Made by a program: the position numbers and the translations under genes. Below, one piece after another: positions 15,745 through 24,496 of a stretch of 64,000 bases of DNA (within the stretch, counting starts at the first letter, position 1; the number at the start of each line of letters is the position of its first letter). Under the pieces are notes generated by a model. The model did no database searches. It was given only the letters and a program-made list of their open reading frames with translations, and was not told the origin of the DNA. Origin of the DNA: DSAD01 sp036825155 (GTDB taxonomy: Bacteria; Desulfobacterota; Desulfomonilia; UBA1062); NCBI GenBank assembly GCA_036825155.1, contig DAISYU010000001.1:45969-109968 (forward strand), written 5' to 3'.

Positions 15745-18405
15745 GTGGAGCATTTCAGGATGTATATCGGGGGGGAGTTTGTAGATTCCGTAACGGGCAG
15801 GACCAGAGAATCCATTGATCCAGGGACCGGGATACCTTTTGCCACTGTCGCATACGGTGATGTGTCGGATGCCGAGGCAGCCATCGATGAGGCGCGCAGG
15901 TCCTTTGACTCGGGGGTATGGAGCGGCCTTGACCAGGAAGAGCGCTCCAGGGTAATCATGGATTTCTCAGACCGGCTGACGAAATATATCGTGAAGATAG
16001 CCTCATACGAATCCATGGACTCGGGAGGTATAATCAACAGGACCGGGGCCGAGGTGATGGGGGCATCCATGACGGCGAGGAACCTGGCCTGGTACGCCGC
16101 ACATGATTTCAAATGGCACGAGGAGGTCCGCGTCCCTGCATCACTGGCAAGCCCGGGGAGAAATTACATACGCAGGGAACCGGTCGGGGTGTGCGCAGGT
16201 ATTATCCCCTGGAACTTTCCCTTCGGCATGGCCATGTGGAAGATACTCCATGCCATTACCATGGGTAATTCCATAGTCTTGAAACCCGCCTCCGATACCC
16301 CTGTCAGTGCACTCATTATTGCCGAGGTGATCGCCGAGAGCAAGATCCCAAAGGGAGTGGTGAACATCGTAACAGGATCAGGAACCGAGGTCGGCGAAGC
16401 TCTTTGCAGGAGTGAAAAGGTCGACAAGATCGCCTTTACCGGCAGCACCGAGGTGGGGAAAAACATCATGAAAATGGGTGCGGACACCATCAAGAAGGTT
16501 ACGCTGGAGCTCGGTGGTAAATCTGCAAATATCATCCTCCCGGATGCCAACATGGAACTCGCCGTGGACGGCGGCCTGTTCGGCACGTTCTTCCATTCAG
16601 GCCAGATCTGCGAATCAGGTACCAGAATACTCGTGCACGAGAATATCTATGAAGAATATGTCGGACGCTTCATAGCAAAGGCTGCTGAGATAAGGATCGG
16701 ATACCAGCTCGATACCGCAACCCAGATGGGGCCCCTGGTCAGCGAAATACAGAGGGCAACTACTGAGAAGTATGTGAAGATCGGTCTCGAGGAAGGGGCC
16801 TGCCTCGCATACGGTGGGAAGAGGCCTGAGGGCGATCAATACGCATCCGGCTTTTATTACATGCCCACGGTTTTCACTGATGTTAACAACAGGATGCGCA
16901 TCGCCCGGGAAGAGATATTCGGCCCGGTGGTGTGTATCATGCCGTTCAAGGATGATGATGAGGCAGTGTCCATTGCCAATGATTCAATCTACGGACTTGC
17001 AGGCGGCGTATTCGGGAACGATATCGGGCGTGCCGAGAGGATTGCGCACAGGATAAAAACCGGGACCATGTGGATCAATGACTACCATTCCTTTGCCGAC
17101 CTCATGCCTTTCGGCGGATACAAGCAGAGCGGCATCGGCAGAGAACTCGGCGGATACGGGCTATCGGAATATACGCAGATAAAACGTGTCCATGTGTGTC
17201 CTCATGCGGGTGGAGCCCAGAAGTATACGTTTCCCATCATGTTCGACTATCCTCAACCATCGGATTCATTCGCGTTTGAAGGTCCAACCAGGGTGATCTC
17301 AGGTCCTGACAGCATCATTGCGCTGCAGTATGAGATCAGCAAACTGAATTGCCGTCGTGCCGTTATCATCACGGACAAGGGGATACGTTCTGCAGGTCTT
17401 GTGGACAAGGTGAACAAGGCCCTGGGCAATCTCTGTATCGGGGTGTTTGACGAGGTGGTGGAGGATTCAGGCTACCTGGTGGTGGACAAGGCAGTAGCGT
17501 TCTGCAGAGACGTGGGTGCTGACATCCTCGTGAGCCTCGGAGGCGGGAGTTCCATCGACACAGCAAAGGCTGTGGCAGTAACCATTACAAACGGGGGGAA
17601 GGCTATAGACAACATCTCCATCTACAAACTCGTGGACCCGCTCATGCCGCATATTGCCATACCCACAACCGCCGGTACCGGGAGCGAGGTGAGCAATATC
17701 GCAGTTATCAAGAATGAAGAGATCGGCCGGAAATTCAACATTGCAGAGTTCCCCATCGCGCCGAATGTTGCCATACTCGATCCGCACATGACCGTTGGCC
17801 TTCCCAGGATGCTCACAGCGGCAACAGGAATGGATGCACTCTCCCATGCCATCGACGGAATGTGTTCGATCATGAGAAATCCTGTATGTACCGGCCATGG
17901 TCTGAATGCTATCCGGATGATCGCGAAATACCTGCCCGTTGCTGTGGAAGACGGTCATGACGTGCATGCGAGGATGCAGATGCAGATTGCCGCGGCAACT
18001 GCTGGATGGGCATTTTCCATTCCATCCACCATACTGACACATTCACTCGCCCACTGTATCGGGGCGAAGTACAAGATCCACCACGGTACCCTGTGCGGTC
18101 TTTTCCTGCCTCATGTCATGAGGTTCAATCGTGACTATTGTCTTGATGAGCTGGCAATGGTGGCCGAAGCCATGGGTGTTAATACAAGCACCATGTCAAA
18201 GATCGATGCCGCAGCCTCATCAGCGGATGCGGTGGCTGATCTGGCAGACAGAATCGGGATTCCGGCCCGGTTGAGTGACCTGAACATAGCTGAGGCAGAT
18301 CTTGACATGATCGCCCTGGATGCCATGACAGAGATCCCCACCCTCGCCAATCCACGCAAGTGCAGCCTGGAACTCATAGCAGAGGTTGTCCGGGGGGCAT
18401 TTTGA
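15745..18405 (+). CDS. Fused aldehyde dehydrogenase - iron-containing alcohol dehydrogenase
   Basis: An 886-residue two-domain enzyme, started at GTG 15745 behind GAGGAGGG. Residues about 1-485 are a classical NAD(P)-dependent aldehyde dehydrogenase with PWNFPF, LELGGKS (general-base Glu255), catalytic Cys289 in GQICESGTR and FGGYKQSGIGRE. Residues about 500-886 are a group III iron-type alcohol dehydrogenase with GGGSSIDTAKA, TTAGTGSEV and the metal-site histidines in HSLAHCIGAKYKIHHG. The domain order is like AdhE, but the aldehyde domain is of the non-acylating betaine-aldehyde type. The likely reaction is therefore alcohol to aldehyde to free acid in one chain, with NADH made twice. A CoA-transferase pair follows on the same strand and could activate the acid. 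Confidence 0.93.
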   Translation: MEHFRMYIGGEFVDSVTGRTRESIDPGTGIPFATVAYGDVSDAEAAIDEARRSFDSGVWSGLDQEERSRVIMDFSDRLTKYIVKIASYESMDSGGIINRTGAEVMGASMTARNLAWYAAHDFKWHEEVRVPASLASPGRNYIRREPVGVCAGIIPWNFPFGMAMWKILHAITMGNSIVLKPASDTPVSALIIAEVIAESKIPKGVVNIVTGSGTEVGEALCRSEKVDKIAFTGSTEVGKNIMKMGADTIKKVTLELGGKSANIILPDANMELAVDGGLFGTFFHSGQICESGTRILVHENIYEEYVGRFIAKAAEIRIGYQLDTATQMGPLVSEIQRATTEKYVKIGLEEGACLAYGGKRPEGDQYASGFYYMPTVFTDVNNRMRIAREEIFGPVVCIMPFKDDDEAVSIANDSIYGLAGGVFGNDIGRAERIAHRIKTGTMWINDYHSFADLMPFGGYKQSGIGRELGGYGLSEYTQIKRVHVCPHAGGAQKYTFPIMFDYPQPSDSFAFEGPTRVISGPDSIIALQYEISKLNCRRAVIITDKGIRSAGLVDKVNKALGNLCIGVFDEVVEDSGYLVVDKAVAFCRDVGADILVSLGGGSSIDTAKAVAVTITNGGKAIDNISIYKLVDPLMPHIAIPTTAGTGSEVSNIAVIKNEEIGRKFNIAEFPIAPNVAILDPHMTVGLPRMLTAATGMDALSHAIDGMCSIMRNPVCTGHGLNAIRMIAKYLPVAVEDGHDVHARMQMQIAAATAGWAFSIPSTILTHSLAHCIGAKYKIHHGTLCGLFLPHVMRFNRDYCLDELAMVAEAMGVNTSTMSKIDAAASSADAVADLADRIGIPARLSDLNIAEADLDMIALDAMTEIPTLANPRKCSLELIAEVVRGAF

Positions 18406-18583
18406 TCATCTCAGTGTTCTCACCCGGATCTGGACACGCTATAAAAAAGGGAGATCGCCCTGGGTGTCATATGAACGCGTAATGATATGCCTGCTGATGA
18501 CAAGCAAAGTTCAAGTATACATAAGTTCTTAAGAATATTTAGATATAGATGCGGAGTGTTTTAATAACTTTTCTGGAGGGAAG

Positions 18584-19630
18584 ATGTCTGAAAAACAGAG
18601 CAAGGTTATGAATGCGAAAGATGCCGTCAGCCGTTTCGTGCATGACGGTGATCATCTGGTTATCGGCAACTATACCGTCGGGACCTGCGCAGAGCTTGCA
18701 TTCGAGATCATCCGTCAGGGAATCAAAGGGCTTACCCTGTATTCCCAGTCAGGGGTTTTTGACGTGGAGGTCCTGGTGGGTGGCGGATGTGTGGACAGAT
18801 TGGTTTCCACCTATGTGTATCGTGCAGGAGGGAAAGAAGGGGGTTCTGCGGTTGAGCGTGCAATCAAGGCAGGAACCCTGGAGATGGAGGACTACACGAA
18901 TTTCCAGTACAACGCCCGAATGGAGGCAGGCAAGCATGGGTTCAGCTTCATGCAGGTGCTGGAAGGACCCATGGTGACGGACCTGTTCAAGAAACGCACC
19001 TTTATGGGAGATGACAAGTACAGGGTGATCACGTGCCCGTATACGGGTAAGGATATTCTCACGGTTACGGCTGCAACGCCTGATGTATGTATCGTGCACG
19101 TCCAGCGGGCTGACAGGTTCGGCAACGCTCAGTACTGGGGCGCCCTGGGCAGCGTTGCAGCTGCAGCCCTGGCCAGCAAGCGGATTGTGATCTCGTGCGA
19201 GGAGATTGTGGAGCACGATGTGATCCAGTCCAGTCCCCACCTGACCATCATACCTGCGTATCGCGTCGATGCGGTCGTCGAGGTTCCCTGGGGTGCACAT
19301 CCCACAGAGGTGCTCGGCTACTACAACCTGGACCGTCTCATGTATGCGATGTTCTTCATCTCGGACATGACCGGAGACGGACTGAAGGCATGGATGGATG
19401 AATGGGTGTACGGATGCAGGAACCGGGAAGCCTACATCGATCATTACCTGGAGAAATTCGGCGCGGGAATGCTCAATGACATCAGGGCAAAATCCTACTT
19501 TTCCGCACCGGCGAACTATGGATCGGCATTTACCTCCTGCTGGGACCTTGAAGACAAGGAACGAACCCTGGGTATTACCCTGGAAGAGATGGAGAAGATC
19601 CTGGAAGAAAGGGGGATGCTCTATGGCTAA
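18584..19630 (+). CDS. Glutaconate-type CoA-transferase, alpha subunit
   Basis: A 348-residue class I CoA-transferase large subunit with the family's Rossmann-like core. The N-terminal VSRFVHDGDHLVIGNYTVG and the C-terminal half with VHVQRADRFGNAQYWGALG are typical of the GctA/IpdA group. These enzymes form heterotetramers with a beta subunit that carries the catalytic glutamate. The ribosome-binding site CTGGAGGGAAG supports the start. The last eight bases overlap the beta-subunit gene, so the pair is translationally coupled. The acid could be glutaconate, an aromatic-ring cleavage product or a 3-oxo acid; this is not decidable here. Confidence 0.9.
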   Translation: MSEKQSKVMNAKDAVSRFVHDGDHLVIGNYTVGTCAELAFEIIRQGIKGLTLYSQSGVFDVEVLVGGGCVDRLVSTYVYRAGGKEGGSAVERAIKAGTLEMEDYTNFQYNARMEAGKHGFSFMQVLEGPMVTDLFKKRTFMGDDKYRVITCPYTGKDILTVTAATPDVCIVHVQRADRFGNAQYWGALGSVAAAALASKRIVISCEEIVEHDVIQSSPHLTIIPAYRVDAVVEVPWGAHPTEVLGYYNLDRLMYAMFFISDMTGDGLKAWMDEWVYGCRNREAYIDHYLEKFGAGMLNDIRAKSYFSAPANYGSAFTSCWDLEDKERTLGITLEEMEKILEERGMLYG

Positions 19631-20447
19631 GAAATACACGCTTGATGAACTGCTGATTATCACCGCTGCACGGGAGATCCATGATTACGAGAACATTATC
19701 CTGGGAGTAGGGCTGCCAACCACTGCAGGGGCACTGGCCAAGGCCATTCACGCACCGCATGCAACACTCATGATGGAATCGGGTATCATAGACTTCGAGC
19801 CGCTGGTTCCACCGAATCATATTGCCGATGCCCATTCATGCAGGGGATTTTCCTATGCCACCGATCTGTTTTCAGCCTTTACCATGACCTACAGGGGATT
19901 TGTGGATGTATGTTTCCTCGGTGTGGCTCAGATTGACAAGTACGGCAACATAAACACCACGGCGATCGGCGACTACTACAAGCCGAAGCTGAGGCTGACG
20001 GGCTCCGGCGGGGCGGCTGATTTCATCTCCTACGCAAGGCGAACCATCCTGACCATGCGTGGTGGGGAATTCGTGGACAAGCTGGACTATTTCACCTCAC
20101 CGGGTTACCTCGACGGCGGGGACAGCAGGGAGAGGGCCGGCCTCTTTCCCCCCGGGTCCGGGCCGTCCATGCTGCTGACCACAAAAGGGGTGTTTCGTTT
20201 TGATGAGCAGACAAAGGAGATGTATCTTGCCAGGACACATCCGGGAATGAGTATAGATGACATCAGAAAGGATATCCCCTGGGAGTTGAAGATTGCAGAC
20301 GATGTCTCCACCACTGACAGGCCTACAGATGAGGAGATTACCTTTATCAGGCGGTTCGCTCCCACCGAAGTGGTGGGAAGAAAGCTGATGTTCGAACTCG
20401 GGCTGGCCAATGCCGCCAGGAAAGCCCAGGAAAAGAATAACGGATAG
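19623..20447 (+). CDS. Glutaconate-type CoA-transferase, beta subunit
   Basis: A 274-residue partner of the alpha subunit. The start is ATG 19623 inside the end of the upstream gene (8-base overlap). Glu52 in MMESGIID matches the place of the catalytic glutamate (Glu54) of the glutaconate enzyme's beta subunit, which forms the glutamyl-CoA thioester. Downstream are the conserved VAQIDKYGNINT and TGSGGAADF. The C-terminus ends in a charged helix. Together with the alcohol/aldehyde dehydrogenase fusion, the pair suggests alcohol to acid to acyl-CoA conversion. Confidence 0.92.
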   Translation: MAKKYTLDELLIITAAREIHDYENIILGVGLPTTAGALAKAIHAPHATLMMESGIIDFEPLVPPNHIADAHSCRGFSYATDLFSAFTMTYRGFVDVCFLGVAQIDKYGNINTTAIGDYYKPKLRLTGSGGAADFISYARRTILTMRGGEFVDKLDYFTSPGYLDGGDSRERAGLFPPGSGPSMLLTTKGVFRFDEQTKEMYLARTHPGMSIDDIRKDIPWELKIADDVSTTDRPTDEEITFIRRFAPTEVVGRKLMFELGLANAARKAQEKNNG

Positions 20448-20493
20448 GTGTGGAGTACCGGGGCCTGATCCTGAGAAAAAGGGCAAAAAAATA

Positions 20494-20582
20494 GCCAGAA
20501 GAATGTTTCAGATGTAAGGCATAGATTTAGGAAGGCTATGCCCCTTCTTCTGGCGAAAAGGAGGTCTCTCTTTAGAAGAGAG
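20494..20582 (+). ncRNA. Nested-hairpin element between the CoA-transferase and polyferredoxin genes
   Basis: The 312-base gap holds a clear structure. The outer 10-bp stem GCCAGAAGAA/TTCTTCTGGC (20494-20503, 20545-20554) encloses a 7-bp stem GGCATAG/CTATGCC (20518-20524, 20536-20542), and then comes a separate 7-bp hairpin CTCTCTT-TAG-AAGAGAG (20566-20582). All stems are perfect. No T tract follows, so it is not a simple terminator. It may be a cis-acting leader element of the gene at 20760 or a processed 3' end of the CoA-transferase mRNA. I do not recognise a known riboswitch class. Confidence 0.5.
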
Positions 20583-20759
20583 CTTGATAGTATAGTCGAA
20601 TATTTGTGTTTGAGAGTAAATCAGCGGTTTGATGAAAAACGTGTAGTATTATATTTCTACATAATGTGGTCGTTTGTCTTACTTTTGGCATTGTTTTCAT
20701 GTATGGTGAATTATCTAAGGCTTGCGCCTCTGAGGTAATCATGAAAGGAGAATCGTACC

Positions 20760-21821
20760 ATGACGGATATATATGAGCAATTGCGCAGGCGCCTCGATGA
20801 AATGGCCACGGGATATCCCGCGACCGAAAGCGGTGTGGAGATCAGGCTGCTGAAACAGCTGTTCCGTCCGGAAGATGCCCGGATGTTCCTCTCAATGAGT
20901 ACATACGCACAGACTGCCCGTGAAATTGCGGAGAGGACAGGGACAGATACGGACACCACTGCAGCAGTGCTTGAGGATATGGCGCTTCGAGGGCTTGTAT
21001 TCAGAGAACGCACAGAGGGGATGAGCTACTACCGGGCGATCCCTTTTATTGTCGGGATCTATGAGTTTCAGATCAATGCCCTCGATGGGACGATGCTCAA
21101 GAACGTTTCCGAGTACTATCTGTCGGGATTGGGTCAGTCGTTCCACTCCCTGAAGACCCCGCACCTGCGCACGATCCCTATCAACAGGGACCTGGTGTCG
21201 AAGTGGCCTGTTGCAACCTATGACGATGCAGTCTCGATTATTGAGAGAAAAGACCGCATTGCCGTGGCCCCGTGTCTCTGCCGCAAGGCGGTCCGTATGT
21301 ACTCTAAAGGCTGTGACCACCCACTGGAGACCTGTCTTCAGTTTGATACGTTCGCGGATTACTATGTGGACAACTCCATGGCACGCTACATTACCAAGGA
21401 TGAGGCTCGTGCCATCCTTGCCCGCAGCGAGAAAGAGGGCCTGGTTATCCAGACTGCGAATTCCAAAGAGGTGGAGGCCATGTGTTCCTGCTGTTCCTGC
21501 TGCTGCGGCATGCTTATCTCGCTCAAGCTGTTCCCTGCGCCGGCCCGCGAAGTGAAGAGCAACTATGTCTGCACCTCGAATGAAGGTTCGTGCACCCTCT
21601 GCGGTATGTGCGTCAAGCGCTGCCCCGTTGATGCCGTTGAACTTCTTGAAGAACATGCACATACCCATGAAGAACGCTGCATAGGGTGCGGGCTGTGCGT
21701 GAGCACCTGTCCTGCCGAAGCACGAACCCTTACAAGGAAGCCTGAAGAGAAGATCTATACCCCTGCGGATACGTTTTTCGACACCTTTGAACAGATGTGC
21801 GAGGAGCGCGGCAGGGATTAA
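20760..21821 (+). CDS. Winged-helix polyferredoxin with a CSCCSCCC motif
   Basis: A 353-residue protein that joins an apparent DNA-binding winged-helix-like N-terminus (about 20-95, TAREIAERTGTDTDTTAAVL) to iron-sulfur segments. The segments are CLCRKAV with GCDHPLETCL (about 178-197), the cysteine cluster MCSCCSCCCG (about 240-249), and two [4Fe-4S] ferredoxin motifs CTLCGMCVKRCP and CIGCGLCVSTCP near 280-325. The family occurs in anaerobes, often annotated only as a 4Fe-4S binding protein. The layout suggests a redox-responsive regulator or an adaptor that feeds electrons. It converges with the last ThiF gene of the AOR-Hdr cluster; the stops are 6 bases apart. Confidence 0.85.
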   Translation: MTDIYEQLRRRLDEMATGYPATESGVEIRLLKQLFRPEDARMFLSMSTYAQTAREIAERTGTDTDTTAAVLEDMALRGLVFRERTEGMSYYRAIPFIVGIYEFQINALDGTMLKNVSEYYLSGLGQSFHSLKTPHLRTIPINRDLVSKWPVATYDDAVSIIERKDRIAVAPCLCRKAVRMYSKGCDHPLETCLQFDTFADYYVDNSMARYITKDEARAILARSEKEGLVIQTANSKEVEAMCSCCSCCCGMLISLKLFPAPAREVKSNYVCTSNEGSCTLCGMCVKRCPVDAVELLEEHAHTHEERCIGCGLCVSTCPAEARTLTRKPEEKIYTPADTFFDTFEQMCEERGRD

Positions 21822-21827
21822 GGCTTA

Positions 21828-22772
21828 CTACGGATGCTTGCTCTCACTGTTTTTCTGCCGGTAGCGGATCAGCCGGAAGAACGAGCCCCAGAACCAGTGG
21901 GTCAGTTTGTGCAGGTGTATGCCGATACCTTGCCCGAAGATGGTCCAGCCCAGTTTGCGATGCCACTTGATGAACAGACCGAAATGGCTGCTGGAGACCT
22001 TGCCCCCTCTGATGTACCAGCATTTGGGTGCGAGCTTCGGTTTCCACTTGCCGGTGATGACCTTCAAGACTTCCAGGGCGGCCAGGCTTACCGCCATCCA
22101 TTCCACAGTACAGATGAGGGCAAGGGGCCGTTTTCCGAGGAAATAATCCCAGAACCAGTCTACACGCCAGTCTCCCGCGGTGATGAAGTTGTATTGCGCA
22201 CACCGGTACTCCCGGGAATGCACGACCTGTTTCAGCCCGTTGTAGTTGAGCGTGGGCACGCCGAATACATCCTCGATGGTCGGGGTTTCCGGTGTAAAGA
22301 CGCTGATCCATCCGATGGATCCGGACGGCAGGCACAGTACGGCAGGTTTCTCAAGTTTCCTGGCAGCCCGGAAGATGAGGACGCTGTATGAAAGGTCATC
22401 CACTGCAGGGATCACCACGTCGCATTGCTCGATCAGTTGATCCAGGTCTTCTTCAGTGGGGAGCGTGTGGAACGAGGTAACCTGTGCAGCGGGGTTGATT
22501 TTCAGAATTGTCTCGGACATCAGGGTGATCTTGTTTTCGCCTATCGTATCTGTGAAGCATCCGATCTGACGGTTCATGTCACCGGCCTCGTATATGCCCT
22601 GGCCGGCAAGGATAAAATGTTCAACCCCGCACCGAGACAGCAGTAATGCAAGCGTCTCGCCGGAACCGCTGTCGCCGATGATCAGCACCTTAACAGACCT
22701 GATACGTTCCTGATCATCCTCGGTGAAGACCCCGTAGTTTCGTTCGAACAGGGCCTTGTACGTCAGGTCCAT
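21828..22772 (-). CDS. ThiF/MoeB/HesA-family E1-like protein, copy 2 (altered P-loop)
   Basis: A 314-residue E1-like protein. This fold adenylates the C-terminus of small sulfur-carrier or ubiquitin-like proteins. The nucleotide loop reads VLIIGDSGSGETLAL instead of the usual GxGGxG, but the downstream DMNRQIGCFTDTIGENK region is conserved. No zinc-binding CxxC pairs are seen. After about residue 240 there is a basic, Trp-rich tail (HKLTHWFWGSFFRLIRYR) unlike MoeB or ThiF. It follows its paralogue by 22 bases and is the last gene of the AOR-Hdr cluster. It may help make or insert the tungsten/molybdenum cofactor or modify a partner; the substrate is unknown. Confidence 0.85.
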   Translation of the reverse strand: MDLTYKALFERNYGVFTEDDQERIRSVKVLIIGDSGSGETLALLLSRCGVEHFILAGQGIYEAGDMNRQIGCFTDTIGENKITLMSETILKINPAAQVTSFHTLPTEEDLDQLIEQCDVVIPAVDDLSYSVLIFRAARKLEKPAVLCLPSGSIGWISVFTPETPTIEDVFGVPTLNYNGLKQVVHSREYRCAQYNFITAGDWRVDWFWDYFLGKRPLALICTVEWMAVSLAALEVLKVITGKWKPKLAPKCWYIRGGKVSSSHFGLFIKWHRKLGWTIFGQGIGIHLHKLTHWFWGSFFRLIRYRQKNSESKHP

Positions 22773-22794
22773 TGTCCCCCCTCAGGGAATTTCA

Positions 22795-23760
22795 TCAAGG
22801 CTTACTCCCCCTGCGCTCGCGAAAATGCCCCCATGCAATGAACAGTTTCCACCAGATCTCCTGAGCCCACTCCAGTACGGGTGACAACCTGGTCTGAAAC
22901 AGGCGCCACATGATCTTCCGCTGCCAGACCAGCAGTGTCTGCAGGTTCAGACCGCCTATGCGGTTGATCCTGATGGCGTTCGCGGTGATATTCCAGTAGC
23001 GAGGCGATACTACCGGCTTCCATTTGCCGCTGAGCACCTTGAGCACCTCGAGCGAGCCGAGCGACGAACACAGCCACACAGAGGGGGCTATATGGGTGGG
23101 GGAAGAATCCTCCTCGATAAAGGAGCGGTAGTAGTCGATCCTCCAGTCGGCAAACGGAACATAGAAGTACGTGCCGAACTTGTATTTTCTGATGGCGAGC
23201 ATTTCCTTGAGCTCTTCATACGATCCCAGTGTGGGTACTCCCTCGATGTCCTCCACCGGTGGACTGTCCGGCATGAGTATGCAGACATTCGCCCAGGTGC
23301 CGGATGGGAATATCAACAGGGCAGGTACCCCCAGTCTCTGGGCCTCCCTGAATACGATTACACTGAATGCAAGATCGTCGGCAGCGGGGAATACCACGTC
23401 AACCCTGGGAATCAGCTCGGAAATCCTCTCATGGTTCAAGAGCTCGGGATATACCTCCACCTGGGCATCAGGATTGATCTTCATGATCTGCTCTCGTATG
23501 ACCTCGGCCTTGTTTCTGCCCAGCGTGTCGGTAAAACAGGCAATCTGCCGGTTCATGTTGGAGAATCCGTAGTTGTCGAATTCCACCAGAATGAAATTAC
23601 TCACCCCTGAACGGGCAAGAACAATAGCGACAGTACCGCCAATGCCGCCGCACCCGATAATGAGGACTTTCGAGGTACGGATACGGTCCTGTTCTTTCTC
23701 GGTGAAGACTCCGTAGTTTCTCAGGAAAAGCTCTTGGTAGCCAGGTAGTATATTCATCAA
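22795..23760 (-). CDS. ThiF/MoeB/HesA-family E1-like protein, copy 1
   Basis: A 321-residue paralogue of the next gene. It has an intact nucleotide loop IIGCGGIGGTVA (about 33-44), the Arg/Asn of FSNMNRQIACFTD and a lysine in GRNKAEV. The start overlaps the preceding membrane-protein stop by 4 bases. The C-terminal tail (about 250-321) is Trp/Arg-rich (WQRKIMWRLFQTRL). MoeB/ThiF normally pair with MoaD or ThiS, but no such small carrier gene is seen nearby. ThiF-like genes are known beside some AOR genes, which makes cofactor maturation the best guess. The tandem pair with one altered loop suggests a heterodimer. Confidence 0.88.
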   Translation of the reverse strand: MMNILPGYQELFLRNYGVFTEKEQDRIRTSKVLIIGCGGIGGTVAIVLARSGVSNFILVEFDNYGFSNMNRQIACFTDTLGRNKAEVIREQIMKINPDAQVEVYPELLNHERISELIPRVDVVFPAADDLAFSVIVFREAQRLGVPALLIFPSGTWANVCILMPDSPPVEDIEGVPTLGSYEELKEMLAIRKYKFGTYFYVPFADWRIDYYRSFIEEDSSPTHIAPSVWLCSSLGSLEVLKVLSGKWKPVVSPRYWNITANAIRINRIGGLNLQTLLVWQRKIMWRLFQTRLSPVLEWAQEIWWKLFIAWGHFRERRGSKP

Positions 23761-24404
23761 TCCTTTCTTCTATGATGCAATCTGACAGGCAACAGCCCAT
23801 GCACAAGTGTAGACAGGAGACATGCTGCTCCCGCACCGATTGCAACGTAGTATGGTTGCAGAAAATACATGAAGACATCGACGTCCACAGTGTAGTGTAT
23901 AATGCCAAGGCCGACAACCGGCATATCCACCAGGGTGCATGCAAACAGAAGCGATCCGAAGAATCCCGCTGCATAGGCAAGCATGAACAAACCGCTCCAC
24001 ATGATGAAGAGCCGCCCCTTTTTCCCGGGCATGGTGCTGCCCCAGAAGGCAAGGAACAGGTATCCGAAAAGAACCACCGGGAGCAGTATGACCGCTATGA
24101 TCGGGGTTTCGATAACATACTTGAAGCCTTCAGGCGGAAGATTGTGGATCAGGATGAAGGGATACGCATCGATGGTATACATCCTGTCGTAGACATCTCC
24201 GCGCCACCAGGGGAAGAAGATGGTGCTGAAAAAGACGATTCCGGCAGCCAGGCCGAAAATATTGTAGATGGTGAATTCACGGAAGTGGCCGGTAAACGTC
24301 TTGAGTATATGCCTCATACCCTGGGGATTTGATTCATCCTGCGCCAGACTCCGGCGCGTTGCATCATCGATGAAGATGTTTTCCAGGATCTTAAGAAATT
24401 TCAT
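23757..24404 (-). CDS. Membrane protein of the AOR-Hdr cluster
   Basis: A 215-residue integral membrane protein with about four hydrophobic segments (near 48-66, 96-120, 132-158 and 170-195). The N-terminal 40 residues are cytoplasmic-looking and charged. A segment between the first and second spans (FFPWWRGDVYDRMYTIDAYP) is aromatic-rich. I see no heme-ligating histidine pairs or quinone-site signature that I recognise. It lies between the AOR-like pseudoenzyme gene (92-base gap) and ThiF copy 1 (4-base overlap), so it is probably co-produced and could anchor the complex. Function unknown. Confidence 0.8.
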   Translation of the reverse strand: MKFLKILENIFIDDATRRSLAQDESNPQGMRHILKTFTGHFREFTIYNIFGLAAGIVFFSTIFFPWWRGDVYDRMYTIDAYPFILIHNLPPEGFKYVIETPIIAVILLPVVLFGYLFLAFWGSTMPGKKGRLFIMWSGLFMLAYAAGFFGSLLFACTLVDMPVVGLGIIHYTVDVDVFMYFLQPYYVAIGAGAACLLSTLVHGLLPVRLHHRRKD

Positions 24405-24496
24405 ATTGTTCCCTTTATAGGTTCAGCATGCGGAAAAATCAAGACAATCGTCCCGGATTCAGGTGTTGCTGCCGCTGTCTTCTCATCCACAGAGCT

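Noticed and set aside
15745..18405. AdhE-type acetaldehyde/alcohol dehydrogenase
   Set aside because: The aldehyde domain is classical (LELGGKS, GQICESG), not the acylating type of AdhE.
20538..20738. 66-residue hydrophobic open frame before the polyferredoxin gene
   Set aside because: It starts inside a perfect hairpin, lacks a convincing ribosome-binding site and does not resemble a known small membrane protein; the RNA structure explains this region better.
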